Positions 1 to 6,476 are shown, counted from the first letter of the stretch. The stretch is 6,599 bases of DNA from an uncultured Bacilli bacterium (GCA_947624475.1 CANQKK010000046.1:1-6599); one strand, 5' to 3'. Numbers and translations are program-made. The notes: a model not told the origin generated them from the letters alone.

Positions 1-722
1 TTTTAGTAACCGGAGCATCTTCCGGTATTGGAAGAGAAATCGCAAGAAATCTTGCAAGTGATTACCAAGTTATAATTCATTATAACAATAATTATGATAA
101 TGCTAAAAAATTAAAAGAAGAGTTAGATAAAAAGTACCATAGAGATTTTCTTATGATCCATGCCGACTTAACTAGTGAAAAAGAAATAGATGATATGCTA
201 GATGACATCTATAACCATTATTCTAAAATAGATATTCTAATAAATAATGCTGGTCTTGCTATCGATACGATGTTCGAAGACAAAACCAAAGAAAACTTTG
301 TCAAAACATTAGAAGTAAACTTAATAGCGCCATTTCTTTTAAGTAAGAAAATTGGTACTAAAATGTACGAAGAAAAAGAGGGTATTATTTTAAATATCAG
401 TTCTACTAATGGTATTGATACTTGTTACCCAGAAAGCATCGATTACGACGCTTCAAAAGCCGGACTTATAAATTTGTCTCATAATTTAGCTACTTATTTT
501 GCTCCTTATGTCAGAGTAAATACCATCTGTCCAGGATGGGTTGATACCGAAATGAACTCAGAGTTAAGTGCCAAATTCAAAAAACAAGAAGAAGATAAAA
601 TATTACTAGGCCGTTTTGCTAATCCCCACGAAGTAGCGGACTTAGTTTCCTTTCTTGTAAGCGATAAATCAAGCTACATAAACGATAGCATTATTCGAAT
701 AGATGGAGGTCAAAAATGTTAG
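1..722 (+). CDS. SDR-family oxidoreductase, FabG-like (5' partial)
   Basis: This is a short-chain dehydrogenase/reductase, a cytosolic NAD(P)H-dependent enzyme with a Rossmann fold. The reading frame is open from the window edge (first complete codon at 3). It gives 239 residues, against about 244 for E. coli FabG, so only a handful of N-terminal residues are missing. Numbering from the first complete codon, I see the cofactor loop TGASSGIG (3-10), the NNAG motif (81-84), the catalytic serine in NISST (S134), the YxxxK pair (Y148, K152) and the PGW segment after the active site. The C-terminus IRIDGG matches the classical SDR end. All catalytic residues are present. FabG (3-oxoacyl-ACP reductase) is the closest familiar relative, but no fatty-acid synthesis gene is adjacent and the partner is a PLP enzyme, so the substrate may be something else. 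The stop TAG (720-722) lies inside the next gene. The family is secure; the substrate is not known. Confidence 0.9.
   Translation, partial: LVTGASSGIGREIARNLASDYQVIIHYNNNYDNAKKLKEELDKKYHRDFLMIHADLTSEKEIDDMLDDIYNHYSKIDILINNAGLAIDTMFEDKTKENFVKTLEVNLIAPFLLSKKIGTKMYEEKEGIILNISSTNGIDTCYPESIDYDASKAGLINLSHNLATYFAPYVRVNTICPGWVDTEMNSELSAKFKKQEEDKILLGRFANPHEVADLVSFLVSDKSSYINDSIIRIDGGQKC
705..710 (+). promoter_or_regulatory. Shine-Dalgarno site for the PLP enzyme, inside the SDR gene
   Basis: GGAGGT lies 5 nt before the ATG at 716 and inside the last codons of the SDR gene (the conserved DGG of the SDR end). It fixes the start of the downstream gene and, with the 7-nt overlap, indicates translational coupling. 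Confidence 0.85.
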
Positions 723-1936
723 ATAAAATAATCGCTTCTTCGAGCCGAGACTTAGAAAAAATATTTCAAAAAATCGATCAAATCGAAGAAAAAAATAGTG
801 AAAAAATATTAGATGCTTTTATTACAAACAATATCTGTGAGACTGACTTTAATAGTACAACTGGATATGGATACAATGACCTTGGAAGAGATAAAATCGA
901 AAAAGTATTTGCGTCCATCTTTAAGGCCGAATCATCTCTCGTTCGAAGTCAGTTTATCTCGGGAACGCACGCAATTGCAACGACTTTCTTTGCTCTTTTA
1001 AGACCGGGCGATACCCTTTTATCAATTTCCGGTAAGCCTTATGATACACTAGATTCAGTAATCGGTTTTAACGATAATTCTTCTTCCCTAAAGTCCTTTA
1101 ATATCAAATATCTCGAAGTAGAACTAAAAGACAATGACTTCGATTACCAAAAAATAAAAGATATTCTCCAGGAAGAAAAAATCAAAATGATTACCATTCA
1201 GCGAAGCAAAGGGTACTCGGTAAGAGAAAGTTTAAGTATCGATAAAATAGCCAAGGTCGTAAAGACTATTAAAGAAGTCGATAAAAATGTAATAATCATG
1301 GTCGATAACTGTTACTGTGAATTAGTCAGTAGTAGAGAGCCGACCGAAGTAGGAGTCGATATTTGTGCAGGATCTCTTATCAAGAATCTCGGAGGAGGAA
1401 TTGCTCCCAATGGAGGTTATATAGTCGGGCGCGAGGACTTAGTAAAATTATGTGCCGAAAGACTAAACGTTCCCGGGCAAGATTTCGAAGTTGGACCTTC
1501 TCTCGGTCAGAACAAAAGTATTTTAGAAGGATTATATTTATCTCCGATGGTCGTCGCAAACGCTCTTAAAACTTCTATTTATACAGCCTATGTCTTCGAA
1601 AAGTTAGGATACAAAGTAAGTCCTAAATATGATGATGAGAGGGTTGATATCGTTCAAAACATAATTTTTGAAGATAGTGAAAAACTAATAAAATATGTCC
1701 GAAGTATTCAGTCTAATTCCAAAATTGACTCTAATGCTATCATTGAACCATCCGATATGCCTGGTTATGAAGACAAAATCATTATGGCTTCCGGTAGTTT
1801 TACTCAAGGTAGTTCGATAGAATTATCTTGCGATGGACCGCTTAGACCACCTTATATTGCCTACCAGCAGGGATCTCTAAGTTACAGATACGGTAAGATA
1901 ATCGTAACGAGAGCTATTAAAGATTTATGCGATTAA
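716..1936 (+). CDS. PLP-dependent methionine gamma-lyase family protein (YnbB type, 'aluminium resistance protein')
   Basis: This is a 406-residue fold-type I PLP enzyme of the family annotated as methionine gamma-lyase-like or aluminium resistance protein (B. subtilis YnbB, about 420 aa). It appears full length. Family landmarks in order are the TGYGYNDLGRD segment, SGTHAIA, the SGKPYDTL segment, IQRSKGY, VDNCY (D197, expected to contact the PLP ring nitrogen), and GSLIKN with the expected Schiff-base lysine K223 followed by a GGGIAPNGG loop. Near the C-terminus are DMPGYED and DGPLRPPY. The ATG at 716 is chosen because GGAGGT sits 5 nt upstream. The gene overlaps the SDR stop by 7 nt (ATGTTAG), so both are made from one message. 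In B. subtilis ynbB lies beside glnR/glnA; that neighbourhood is absent here. The family may act in C-S bond cleavage of sulfur amino acids, but its true reaction is poorly established and I infer none. Family assignment is confident; function is not. Confidence 0.9.
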   Translation: MLDKIIASSSRDLEKIFQKIDQIEEKNSEKILDAFITNNICETDFNSTTGYGYNDLGRDKIEKVFASIFKAESSLVRSQFISGTHAIATTFFALLRPGDTLLSISGKPYDTLDSVIGFNDNSSSLKSFNIKYLEVELKDNDFDYQKIKDILQEEKIKMITIQRSKGYSVRESLSIDKIAKVVKTIKEVDKNVIIMVDNCYCELVSSREPTEVGVDICAGSLIKNLGGGIAPNGGYIVGREDLVKLCAERLNVPGQDFEVGPSLGQNKSILEGLYLSPMVVANALKTSIYTAYVFEKLGYKVSPKYDDERVDIVQNIIFEDSEKLIKYVRSIQSNSKIDSNAIIEPSDMPGYEDKIIMASGSFTQGSSIELSCDGPLRPPYIAYQQGSLSYRYGKIIVTRAIKDLCD

Positions 1937-1939
1937 TTC

Positions 1940-1977
1940 CTTTAAAAGTTCCATTTATAAATATGGAACTTTTAAAG
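1940..1977 (+). terminator. Hairpin terminator after the SDR/PLP operon
   Basis: A perfect 15-bp inverted repeat (arms 1940-1954 and 1963-1977, 8-nt loop) begins 3 nt after the TAA of the PLP enzyme gene. Its core stem GTTCCAT/ATGGAAC is flanked by AAAA on the left and TTTT on the right. This is the usual A-tract/T-tract form of an intrinsic terminator that can work in both directions. The T-tract is only four bases long, which lowers certainty. Confidence 0.7.
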
Positions 1978-2064
1978 TACACATCTAGTATTAAAAAAAC
2001 TCTACTATAAGACTTGAAAAAACTAATAATCTTCTGACGTCATATCTATCTTCTTTCTATTAAT

Positions 2065-2078
2065 ATTACTAAAGTAAT
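2065..2078. promoter_or_regulatory. 14-bp palindrome abutting the -35 box (possible operator)
   Basis: ATTACT-AA-AGTAAT is an inverted repeat with 6-bp arms whose last base is the first base of the TTGACA box of the following promoter. The position suits a repressor or activator site. Short AT-only palindromes arise easily by chance in such DNA, so this is tentative. Confidence 0.3.
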
Positions 2079-2106
2079 TGACAAATAATAAAATATCCAT
2101 TACCAT
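2078..2106 (+). promoter_or_regulatory. Sigma-70-type promoter for the repeat protein gene
   Basis: A perfect -35 box TTGACA (2078-2083) is followed after 17 bp by TACCAT (2101-2106, four of six consensus bases). CATAAT at 2104-2109 is a better -10 match but with a 20-bp spacer. Transcription from the 17-bp option would start about 2113, placing the AGGTGA ribosome binding site (2113-2118) at the very 5' end of the message. A weaker alternative -10 is TAAAAT (2089-2094), which would give a longer leader but has a poor -35 box. No other promoter is evident between the terminator and the gene. Confidence 0.6.
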
Positions 2107-2127
2107 AATAACAGGTGAAGAAAAATT

Positions 2128-3408
2128 ATGAAAAAAGGAAATTTATATATTTTAATATCGTTTATGCAAAACTGCCATCTAAATGAAGAAGATATTAAGA
2201 AACTATTAAGTAAAGATGAAAAAATATTAGATAAACTAATAAAAATTAAAAGTATCAAAGGTAGCGATACGTTCTTTCAATATGTTAATGTTGCCCTTGC
2301 CGATTATGATAGTATCAAAGATACCTTAACAGCATTACAAATAATGAGCGAGACAAGAAGCAAAGAACCGGTAATATCACATGCTGTGTACTCTGTTTTG
2401 ACAGATAAAAATGCTATCAAAGGGCGTATTGCCATTCCGGGAGCAGAAATTATCAAAAACATTCGAAAAGATTTTGTTGCTGAATACGCTAAATATGTAC
2501 TTACCGACCCAAACTCCATCAAGTCTGGAGTAGCCCTTTTTGGAGCGAGGATGATTAGTGATTGCTCGAGACAATTTAATGCCAAATACATGAGTAATAT
2601 TCTAACTGATAAAAATATCATCGAGTCTGGAAAGGCTATTGAACTTGCTAAGTTAATAAAGGACTGCAAGAAATGGTTTAATGCTAAGTATGCAAGTTAT
2701 GTTCTAAAAAATCGCTATGCTATCGAGGGAAAAATATCGATTCTCGGATCTGAAATAATTAAAAACTGTAAAAAAGAATTTAATGCCGAATATGCAAGTG
2801 AAATTCTCGTAAATAAAAGAGCTATCGAACTTGAAACTGCCCTTGCTGGATCTAAAATAATTAAAGATTGTACTGAAGAATTTAATGCTAAGTATGCTTA
2901 TGAAGTACTAATAAATATTGATGCGATGGAAGCAAAAATAACTCTTCAGGGAGCAGAAATTATCAAAAATTGCAAGCAAAAATTTAATGCCGAATATGCA
3001 AGTAAAATTCTCCAAAACAAAATTGCTCTTAAAGCCGGGATTGCCCTTCAAGGCGCTAGTGCCCTAAGTAAAGCCAAAACCAAAGAGGTAGTGGAGCATG
3101 CCTTCGAAGTATTAGCGGATATTGATAATATTAATAATCAAAGTGCCGTTATGAAAGCATGGTATGTAGTGGAGCATAATCTCGCAAAAGAAAAAGAAGA
3201 ATTTTCCAAAGAAGAAAAATATATCGAAGTAATAGAAAATAAGGACTTAGATTTACAAGATGAGAATCCTGAAAACGAAAACACTTTCGATTATTTAAAA
3301 GAGGCTCTTTGTCTATTAGATAGCACCTATTCTAAGGACATCGACCTAAAAGATTTTACTAGCACTATCGAAAAGAAGAAGGTAAGAGTTAGGACTAAAG
3401 AGGAATAA
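2128..3408 (+). CDS. Tandem 34-residue helical-repeat protein, function unknown
   Basis: I do not recognise this 426-residue protein as a named family. Residues 1-50 are a charged, probably helical cap without a credible signal peptide. Residues 51-356 divide without gaps into nine units of exactly 34 residues. Each unit appears to hold two helices: the first around a (E/K)YAxxxL motif, then a turn near N/D-x-x-AI, the second around GAxIIKxC, ending in FNA. This predicts a cytosolic alpha-solenoid, usually a protein- or nucleic-acid-binding scaffold. It lacks the W/G/Y/A/P pattern of TPRs. Units 3-7 carry Cys at position 28. Residues 357-426 form a tail, acidic at first (around DLDLQDENPENEN), then a short helical stretch, then a basic end (KKKVRVRTKEE). 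The ATG at 2128 has AGGTGA 9 nt upstream, and the gene ends in tandem TAATAA. It stands alone between a terminator and the mutS promoter. Expression is well supported; role is unknown. Confidence 0.8.
   Translation: MKKGNLYILISFMQNCHLNEEDIKKLLSKDEKILDKLIKIKSIKGSDTFFQYVNVALADYDSIKDTLTALQIMSETRSKEPVISHAVYSVLTDKNAIKGRIAIPGAEIIKNIRKDFVAEYAKYVLTDPNSIKSGVALFGARMISDCSRQFNAKYMSNILTDKNIIESGKAIELAKLIKDCKKWFNAKYASYVLKNRYAIEGKISILGSEIIKNCKKEFNAEYASEILVNKRAIELETALAGSKIIKDCTEEFNAKYAYEVLINIDAMEAKITLQGAEIIKNCKQKFNAEYASKILQNKIALKAGIALQGASALSKAKTKEVVEHAFEVLADIDNINNQSAVMKAWYVVEHNLAKEKEEFSKEEKYIEVIENKDLDLQDENPENENTFDYLKEALCLLDSTYSKDIDLKDFTSTIEKKKVRVRTKEE
2278..3195 (+). repeat. Nine tandem 102-bp coding repeats
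   Basis: Nine consecutive in-frame 102-bp units start at 2278, 2380, 2482, 2584, 2686, 2788, 2890, 2992 and 3094. The first and the last two are the most diverged at protein level, and the central ones (third to eighth) are the most alike. At DNA level, a 23-bp stretch beginning AATTTAATGCCG is identical at 2777-2799 and 2981-3003, exactly two units (204 bp) apart. A stretch beginning GGGAGCAGAAATTATC is shared by the second and seventh units. The array codes for the helical-repeat protein and is not a CRISPR or non-coding satellite. Confidence 0.9.
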
Positions 3409-3459
3409 TAAAAAAACATTATTTCTCTCTTTTTACATATAAATAGTCACGATAAAATA

Positions 3460-3488
3460 TTTACAATATTTACCTAAAATGATATAAT
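3460..3488 (+). promoter_or_regulatory. Sigma-70-type promoter for mutS
   Basis: TTTACA (3460-3465, five of six) and a perfect TATAAT (3483-3488) are separated by 17 bp. TGA precedes the -10 box (3480-3482), giving an extended -10 element. Transcription should start about 3495, leaving a leader of about 20 nt with a GAAGG ribosome binding site (3500-3504) before the ATG at 3516. This is the best promoter in the window. Confidence 0.85.
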
Positions 3489-3515
3489 AAAAAGGCAAAG
3501 AAGGTAGTAAAAAGT

Positions 3516-6047
3516 ATGAAGAGAAAAGAAGTAGACCGAAGTAAATTATCTCCGATGATGAAGCACTATGTCGAATTAAAAGATAAGTATGAAGATACCA
3601 TTATTCTCTATCGACTAGGAGACTTCTACGAGATGTTTTTTGAAGACGCCGAAGATGTTGCCCATGCCCTCGAACTTACTTTGACCGGTAAGAGTGCTGG
3701 ACTAGAAGAGAAAGTTCCGATGTGCGGAGTACCATTTCATGCAGCGGATATCTATATCGATAAACTAATTAAAAAAGGATTTAAAGTAGCCATCTGCGAA
3801 CAGTTAGAAAATCCCAAAGAATGTAAAGGAATCGTCAAAAGAGACATAACCGAAGTGATCTCCTCTGGTACTATCACTAGTTCAAATTCTCTAGATGAAA
3901 GAGAAAATAACTATATTGGTAGTATCTATGACTTTAATTATGGTTTTGCTCTAACATACTGTGATATTACGACAGGTGAAATTTATGCCGAATTACTTGA
4001 AAAAAATTTAGAAGACGCCATCTATAAAATTCTCTCTCTCGAAATCAAAGAGTTAGTCGTAAGTGAAAATATAGATAGAGCATTTCTTTCCAAAATAAAA
4101 ACTCAAAAAGTTCCAACTTCGATAGTGGAACATTCCCTAGAAGGAGAGTATAACTACATCTACGAAGACATAACGGATGACCGAATTATCTCATCTATTA
4201 AAATTCTTCTCTATTACTTGTCTGTGACTCAAAAGAGAAATCTATCGCATTTTCAGAAGATAATTATCAATAAAAAAGAAATGTACTTGGCGATGGATAT
4301 CCACACCAAGCGAAATCTCGAACTTACCGAATGCTTAAGAACTAAAGAGAGGGCCAATTCACTTCTCTGGCTCTTAGATAACACGAAGACGGCGATGGGC
4401 TCGAGAAAACTAAAAAGTTTCATCGAAAACCCTCTTCTCGATATTACGTTGATTAACAAAAGGTACGACATCGTCGAGAAACTACTCGAAGAATTTATCA
4501 TTACTGAAGAGTTAAGAAGTGACCTCTACGAAGTTTACGACCTAGAGAGGTTATGCGGAAGAGTATCCTTTGGTTCTGCTAATGCCAAAGACTTATTACA
4601 ACTTAAAAACTCTCTCAAAGTTCTTCCGAGTATCAAGGAAAAACTACAAAAAATAAATTTTTATGAACAGATCGATACTCTCGAAGACTTATGTACACTA
4701 TTAGAAAAATCTATCTATGAGGAGCCACCTAATACCATTAAGGAAGGATTTATTATCAAGAAAGGTTACAGTAGTGAACTAGATGAATTAAAAGACTTAA
4801 GTAAAGGTGGAAAAGATTTCATAAGTAACTTCGAAATAGAAGAGCGCGAAAGGACCGGTATTAAAAATCTTAAAGTCGGATTTAACAAAGTCTTTGGTTA
4901 TTACATCGAAGTATCGAAAGGAAATATTCCTTTAATTACCGAAGATATGGGTTATATCAGAAAGCAGACTCTCGCTAGCGCCGAAAGATATATAACTCCG
5001 CTTTTAAAAGAGAAAGAAGATTTAATTCTCTCGGCCGAAGATAAGATAATAGCCCTAGAATATAATCTCTTTGTCGAAATAAGAGATAAATGCCGTAAAT
5101 ATATACCGACTCTTCAACATATTGCCAAAGTAATTAGTGAAATCGATGTCCTTCAGTCTTTTGCACTAGTAAGCGAAAAATATAATTACACGAGGCCAAC
5201 AATAACTTCAACAGGTGAAATAGATATTAAATTATCGCGTCATCCCGTTGTCGAAAAAGTTTTAAAAGAAGAAGAGTACGTACCAAACGATATCGAAATG
5301 GATAAAAATACAGATATTCTTCTCATAACTGGACCTAATATGGCCGGTAAGTCGACCTATATGAGACAACTTGGAATAATAGCCATCAGGGCTCAGATCG
5401 GATGCTTTGTTCCTGCTAGTAGTGCAACTCTTCCTATCTTCGATAAGATATTTACCCGAATTGGGGCATCGGATGACCTCGTAAGTGGCGAATCGACCTT
5501 CATGGTTGAAATGATGGAAGCATCTCGTGCCATTAAGTACGCTACTAAAAATAGTCTCATCCTCTTCGATGAATTAGGCCGTGGTACTGCTACCTTTGAC
5601 GGTATGAGTCTAGCGGAGGCCATTCTCGAGTACGTTGCCAAAAAAATAAAATGCAAGACCCTTTTCTCGACTCATTATCACGAACTTACCGATATGGAAA
5701 ACAAATTACCAAACTTAAAAAATAAACACGTATCAGCTATCGAAGAAAATGGAAGTCTAACCTTTTTACATAAAATCAAAGATGGATCGGTCGATAAAAG
5801 TTACGGTATTAATGTTGCTAAACTAGCGGGTCTCCCCGAAGAAGTAATCGAAAGAGCAGACTCTATCTTAAAAATTTATGAAAGTAAGGAAAAAAGAAAA
5901 GATACCTATATTCAAACGACGCTTCCTCTAAACTTTGAAGAAAAGAAAAGCCCCATCGAGGAAGAGTTAAAAAGCGTCGATATTCTAAGTATCACTCCTT
6001 TAGAAGCAATGAACTTCCTCAGTAAACTAAAAGAAAAAATAAAATAG
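3516..6047 (+). CDS. mutS: DNA mismatch repair protein MutS
   Basis: MutS recognises mispaired and unpaired bases as a dimer and uses ATP to form a sliding clamp that recruits MutL. This copy is complete at 843 residues, within the usual 850-870 range or slightly short. The N-terminal mismatch-reading domain carries the Phe-x-Glu motif in GDFYEMF (F37, E39). Connector and lever domains follow. The clamp region includes GFNKVFGYYIEV (from G455) and the KQTLASAERY segment. The ATPase domain has Walker A GPNMAGKST (606-614), Walker B and signature DELGRGTATFDG (685-696) and the H-loop STHYHEL (718-724). All catalytic residues are present. The tail holds QTTLPL (800-805), a candidate beta-clamp-binding motif, and ends with the conserved TPLEAMNFL segment. 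The ATG at 3516 follows GAAGG by 11 nt and has its own promoter. mutL, the common neighbour, does not follow; a pilin-like gene does. The identification is essentially certain. Confidence 0.99.
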   Translation: MKRKEVDRSKLSPMMKHYVELKDKYEDTIILYRLGDFYEMFFEDAEDVAHALELTLTGKSAGLEEKVPMCGVPFHAADIYIDKLIKKGFKVAICEQLENPKECKGIVKRDITEVISSGTITSSNSLDERENNYIGSIYDFNYGFALTYCDITTGEIYAELLEKNLEDAIYKILSLEIKELVVSENIDRAFLSKIKTQKVPTSIVEHSLEGEYNYIYEDITDDRIISSIKILLYYLSVTQKRNLSHFQKIIINKKEMYLAMDIHTKRNLELTECLRTKERANSLLWLLDNTKTAMGSRKLKSFIENPLLDITLINKRYDIVEKLLEEFIITEELRSDLYEVYDLERLCGRVSFGSANAKDLLQLKNSLKVLPSIKEKLQKINFYEQIDTLEDLCTLLEKSIYEEPPNTIKEGFIIKKGYSSELDELKDLSKGGKDFISNFEIEERERTGIKNLKVGFNKVFGYYIEVSKGNIPLITEDMGYIRKQTLASAERYITPLLKEKEDLILSAEDKIIALEYNLFVEIRDKCRKYIPTLQHIAKVISEIDVLQSFALVSEKYNYTRPTITSTGEIDIKLSRHPVVEKVLKEEEYVPNDIEMDKNTDILLITGPNMAGKSTYMRQLGIIAIRAQIGCFVPASSATLPIFDKIFTRIGASDDLVSGESTFMVEMMEASRAIKYATKNSLILFDELGRGTATFDGMSLAEAILEYVAKKIKCKTLFSTHYHELTDMENKLPNLKNKHVSAIEENGSLTFLHKIKDGSVDKSYGINVAKLAGLPEEVIERADSILKIYESKEKRKDTYIQTTLPLNFEEKKSPIEEELKSVDILSITPLEAMNFLSKLKEKIK

Positions 6048-6050
6048 ACC

Positions 6051-6079
6051 TTGTATAATTTAACAAAATAAATTATACT
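6051..6079 (+). promoter_or_regulatory. Possible promoter for the pilin-like gene, overlapping a 9-bp inverted repeat
   Basis: Between the mutS stop and the pilin start, TTGTAT (6051-6056, three of six) and TATACT (6074-6079, five of six) are 17 bp apart. A perfect TATAAT at 6054-6059 has no convincing -35 partner. The same segment forms a perfect inverted repeat, GTATAATTT (6053-6061) and AAATTATAC (6070-6078), with an 8-nt gap. It could be a promoter, an operator or a weak terminator without a T-tract; the sequence does not decide. Confidence 0.35.
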
Positions 6080-6085
6080 ATTGTT

Positions 6086-6091
6086 GGGTGA
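6086..6091 (+). promoter_or_regulatory. Shine-Dalgarno site deciding the pilin start
   Basis: GGGTGA (6086-6091), matching the GGTGA part of the anti-Shine-Dalgarno complement, lies 4 nt before the ATG at 6096. An in-frame TTG at 6081 lies upstream of this site with no comparable sequence before it, so the ATG is preferred. Confidence 0.8.
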
Positions 6092-6095
6092 TAAA

Positions 6096-6461
6096 ATGAT
6101 AAAATTGGATAAAAAGGGATTCACACTAATTGAGTTACTGATCGTAATAGCAATACTATCTATCGTTATGTCAATTGCCGTTCCAAGTATTATCTCTTCG
6201 GTCGAAAGAGCAAAGGAAAAACAAAAAGAAAAAGAAATCAGTCTCATAAAATCCTATTCAGAAATCTATATTGATAATCATAAAAATTCATTAGAAAAAA
6301 TTGAAAAAATAACTATCGAAATGTTATACCAAGATAAATTACTTACCAAGGATGAGTTAGAAGATCCGTTAGATAATAGTAAGTATATCTGCGGATATGT
6401 TCCATATGAAAATCAACAGTTAGGAGAATTTATTGAAGACTCATCTTACTGCTTAGAATAA
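6096..6461 (+). CDS. Type IV pilin-like / competence pseudopilin (prepilin N-methylation motif)
   Basis: This is a small prepilin of 121 residues. The N-terminus is MIKLDKKG then FTLIE: prepilin peptidase should cut after G8, F9 becomes the methylated first residue, and the conserved glutamate falls at +5 (E13). Residues 9-33 form one hydrophobic helix that anchors the precursor in the membrane and packs the pilus core. A lysine/glutamate-rich amphipathic helix follows (about 35-75). The C-terminal domain has LLTKDEL, DPLDNSKY and two cysteines, C99 and C119, that could form a disulfide outside the cell. Size and form resemble ComGC and the major pseudopilins of Gram-positive competence or type II secretion-like machines, but no comG-type ATPase, membrane protein or peptidase gene is in view. 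The start is set by GGGTGA upstream, and the gene ends in tandem TAATAA. Unlike mutS, Ile before GA-starting codons is usually ATT here. The family is clear; the specific role is open. Confidence 0.85.
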   Translation: MIKLDKKGFTLIELLIVIAILSIVMSIAVPSIISSVERAKEKQKEKEISLIKSYSEIYIDNHKNSLEKIEKITIEMLYQDKLLTKDELEDPLDNSKYICGYVPYENQQLGEFIEDSSYCLE

Positions 6462-6476
6462 TAAATAAAATAGATA

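Noticed and set aside
813..1569. Alternative + strand frames inside the PLP enzyme gene (813-1001 and 1363-1569)
   Set aside because: They are out-of-frame shadows of a gene whose family motifs are intact from end to end.
2035..2042. TGACGTCA palindrome upstream of the repeat gene
   Set aside because: A single 8-bp palindrome more than 30 bp from the promoter, with no second copy, is not enough to claim an operator.
2304..2669. Open frames on the - strand across the repeat gene (including 2377-2574)
   Set aside because: They are antisense to a well-supported gene with promoter and ribosome binding site, and encode nothing recognisable.
2278..3195. Regular 102-bp repeats considered as a CRISPR array or satellite DNA
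   Set aside because: The repeats are directly tandem without unique spacers, keep one open frame throughout, and vary like coding sequence.
2128..3408. TPR protein (34-residue unit length)
   Set aside because: The length matches, but the Trp/Gly/Tyr/Ala/Pro consensus positions of TPRs do not; the conserved pattern is YA...L, AI, GA.IIK.C and FNA.
4253..5656. Minus-strand frames inside mutS (4253-4501 and 5393-5656)
   Set aside because: They are antisense shadows of conserved MutS domains, with no ribosome binding site or known motif.
6081..6095. TTG at 6081 as the pilin start
   Set aside because: It lies upstream of the GGGTGA site that serves the ATG at 6096. The shorter leader also gives the usual 8-residue prepilin signal.
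5912..6247. Open frame of about 111 codons on the - strand across the mutS end and pilin start
   Set aside because: It runs antisense through two real genes and their intergenic signals. Its Ser/Ile/Phe-rich composition is what the complement of A-rich coding DNA gives.
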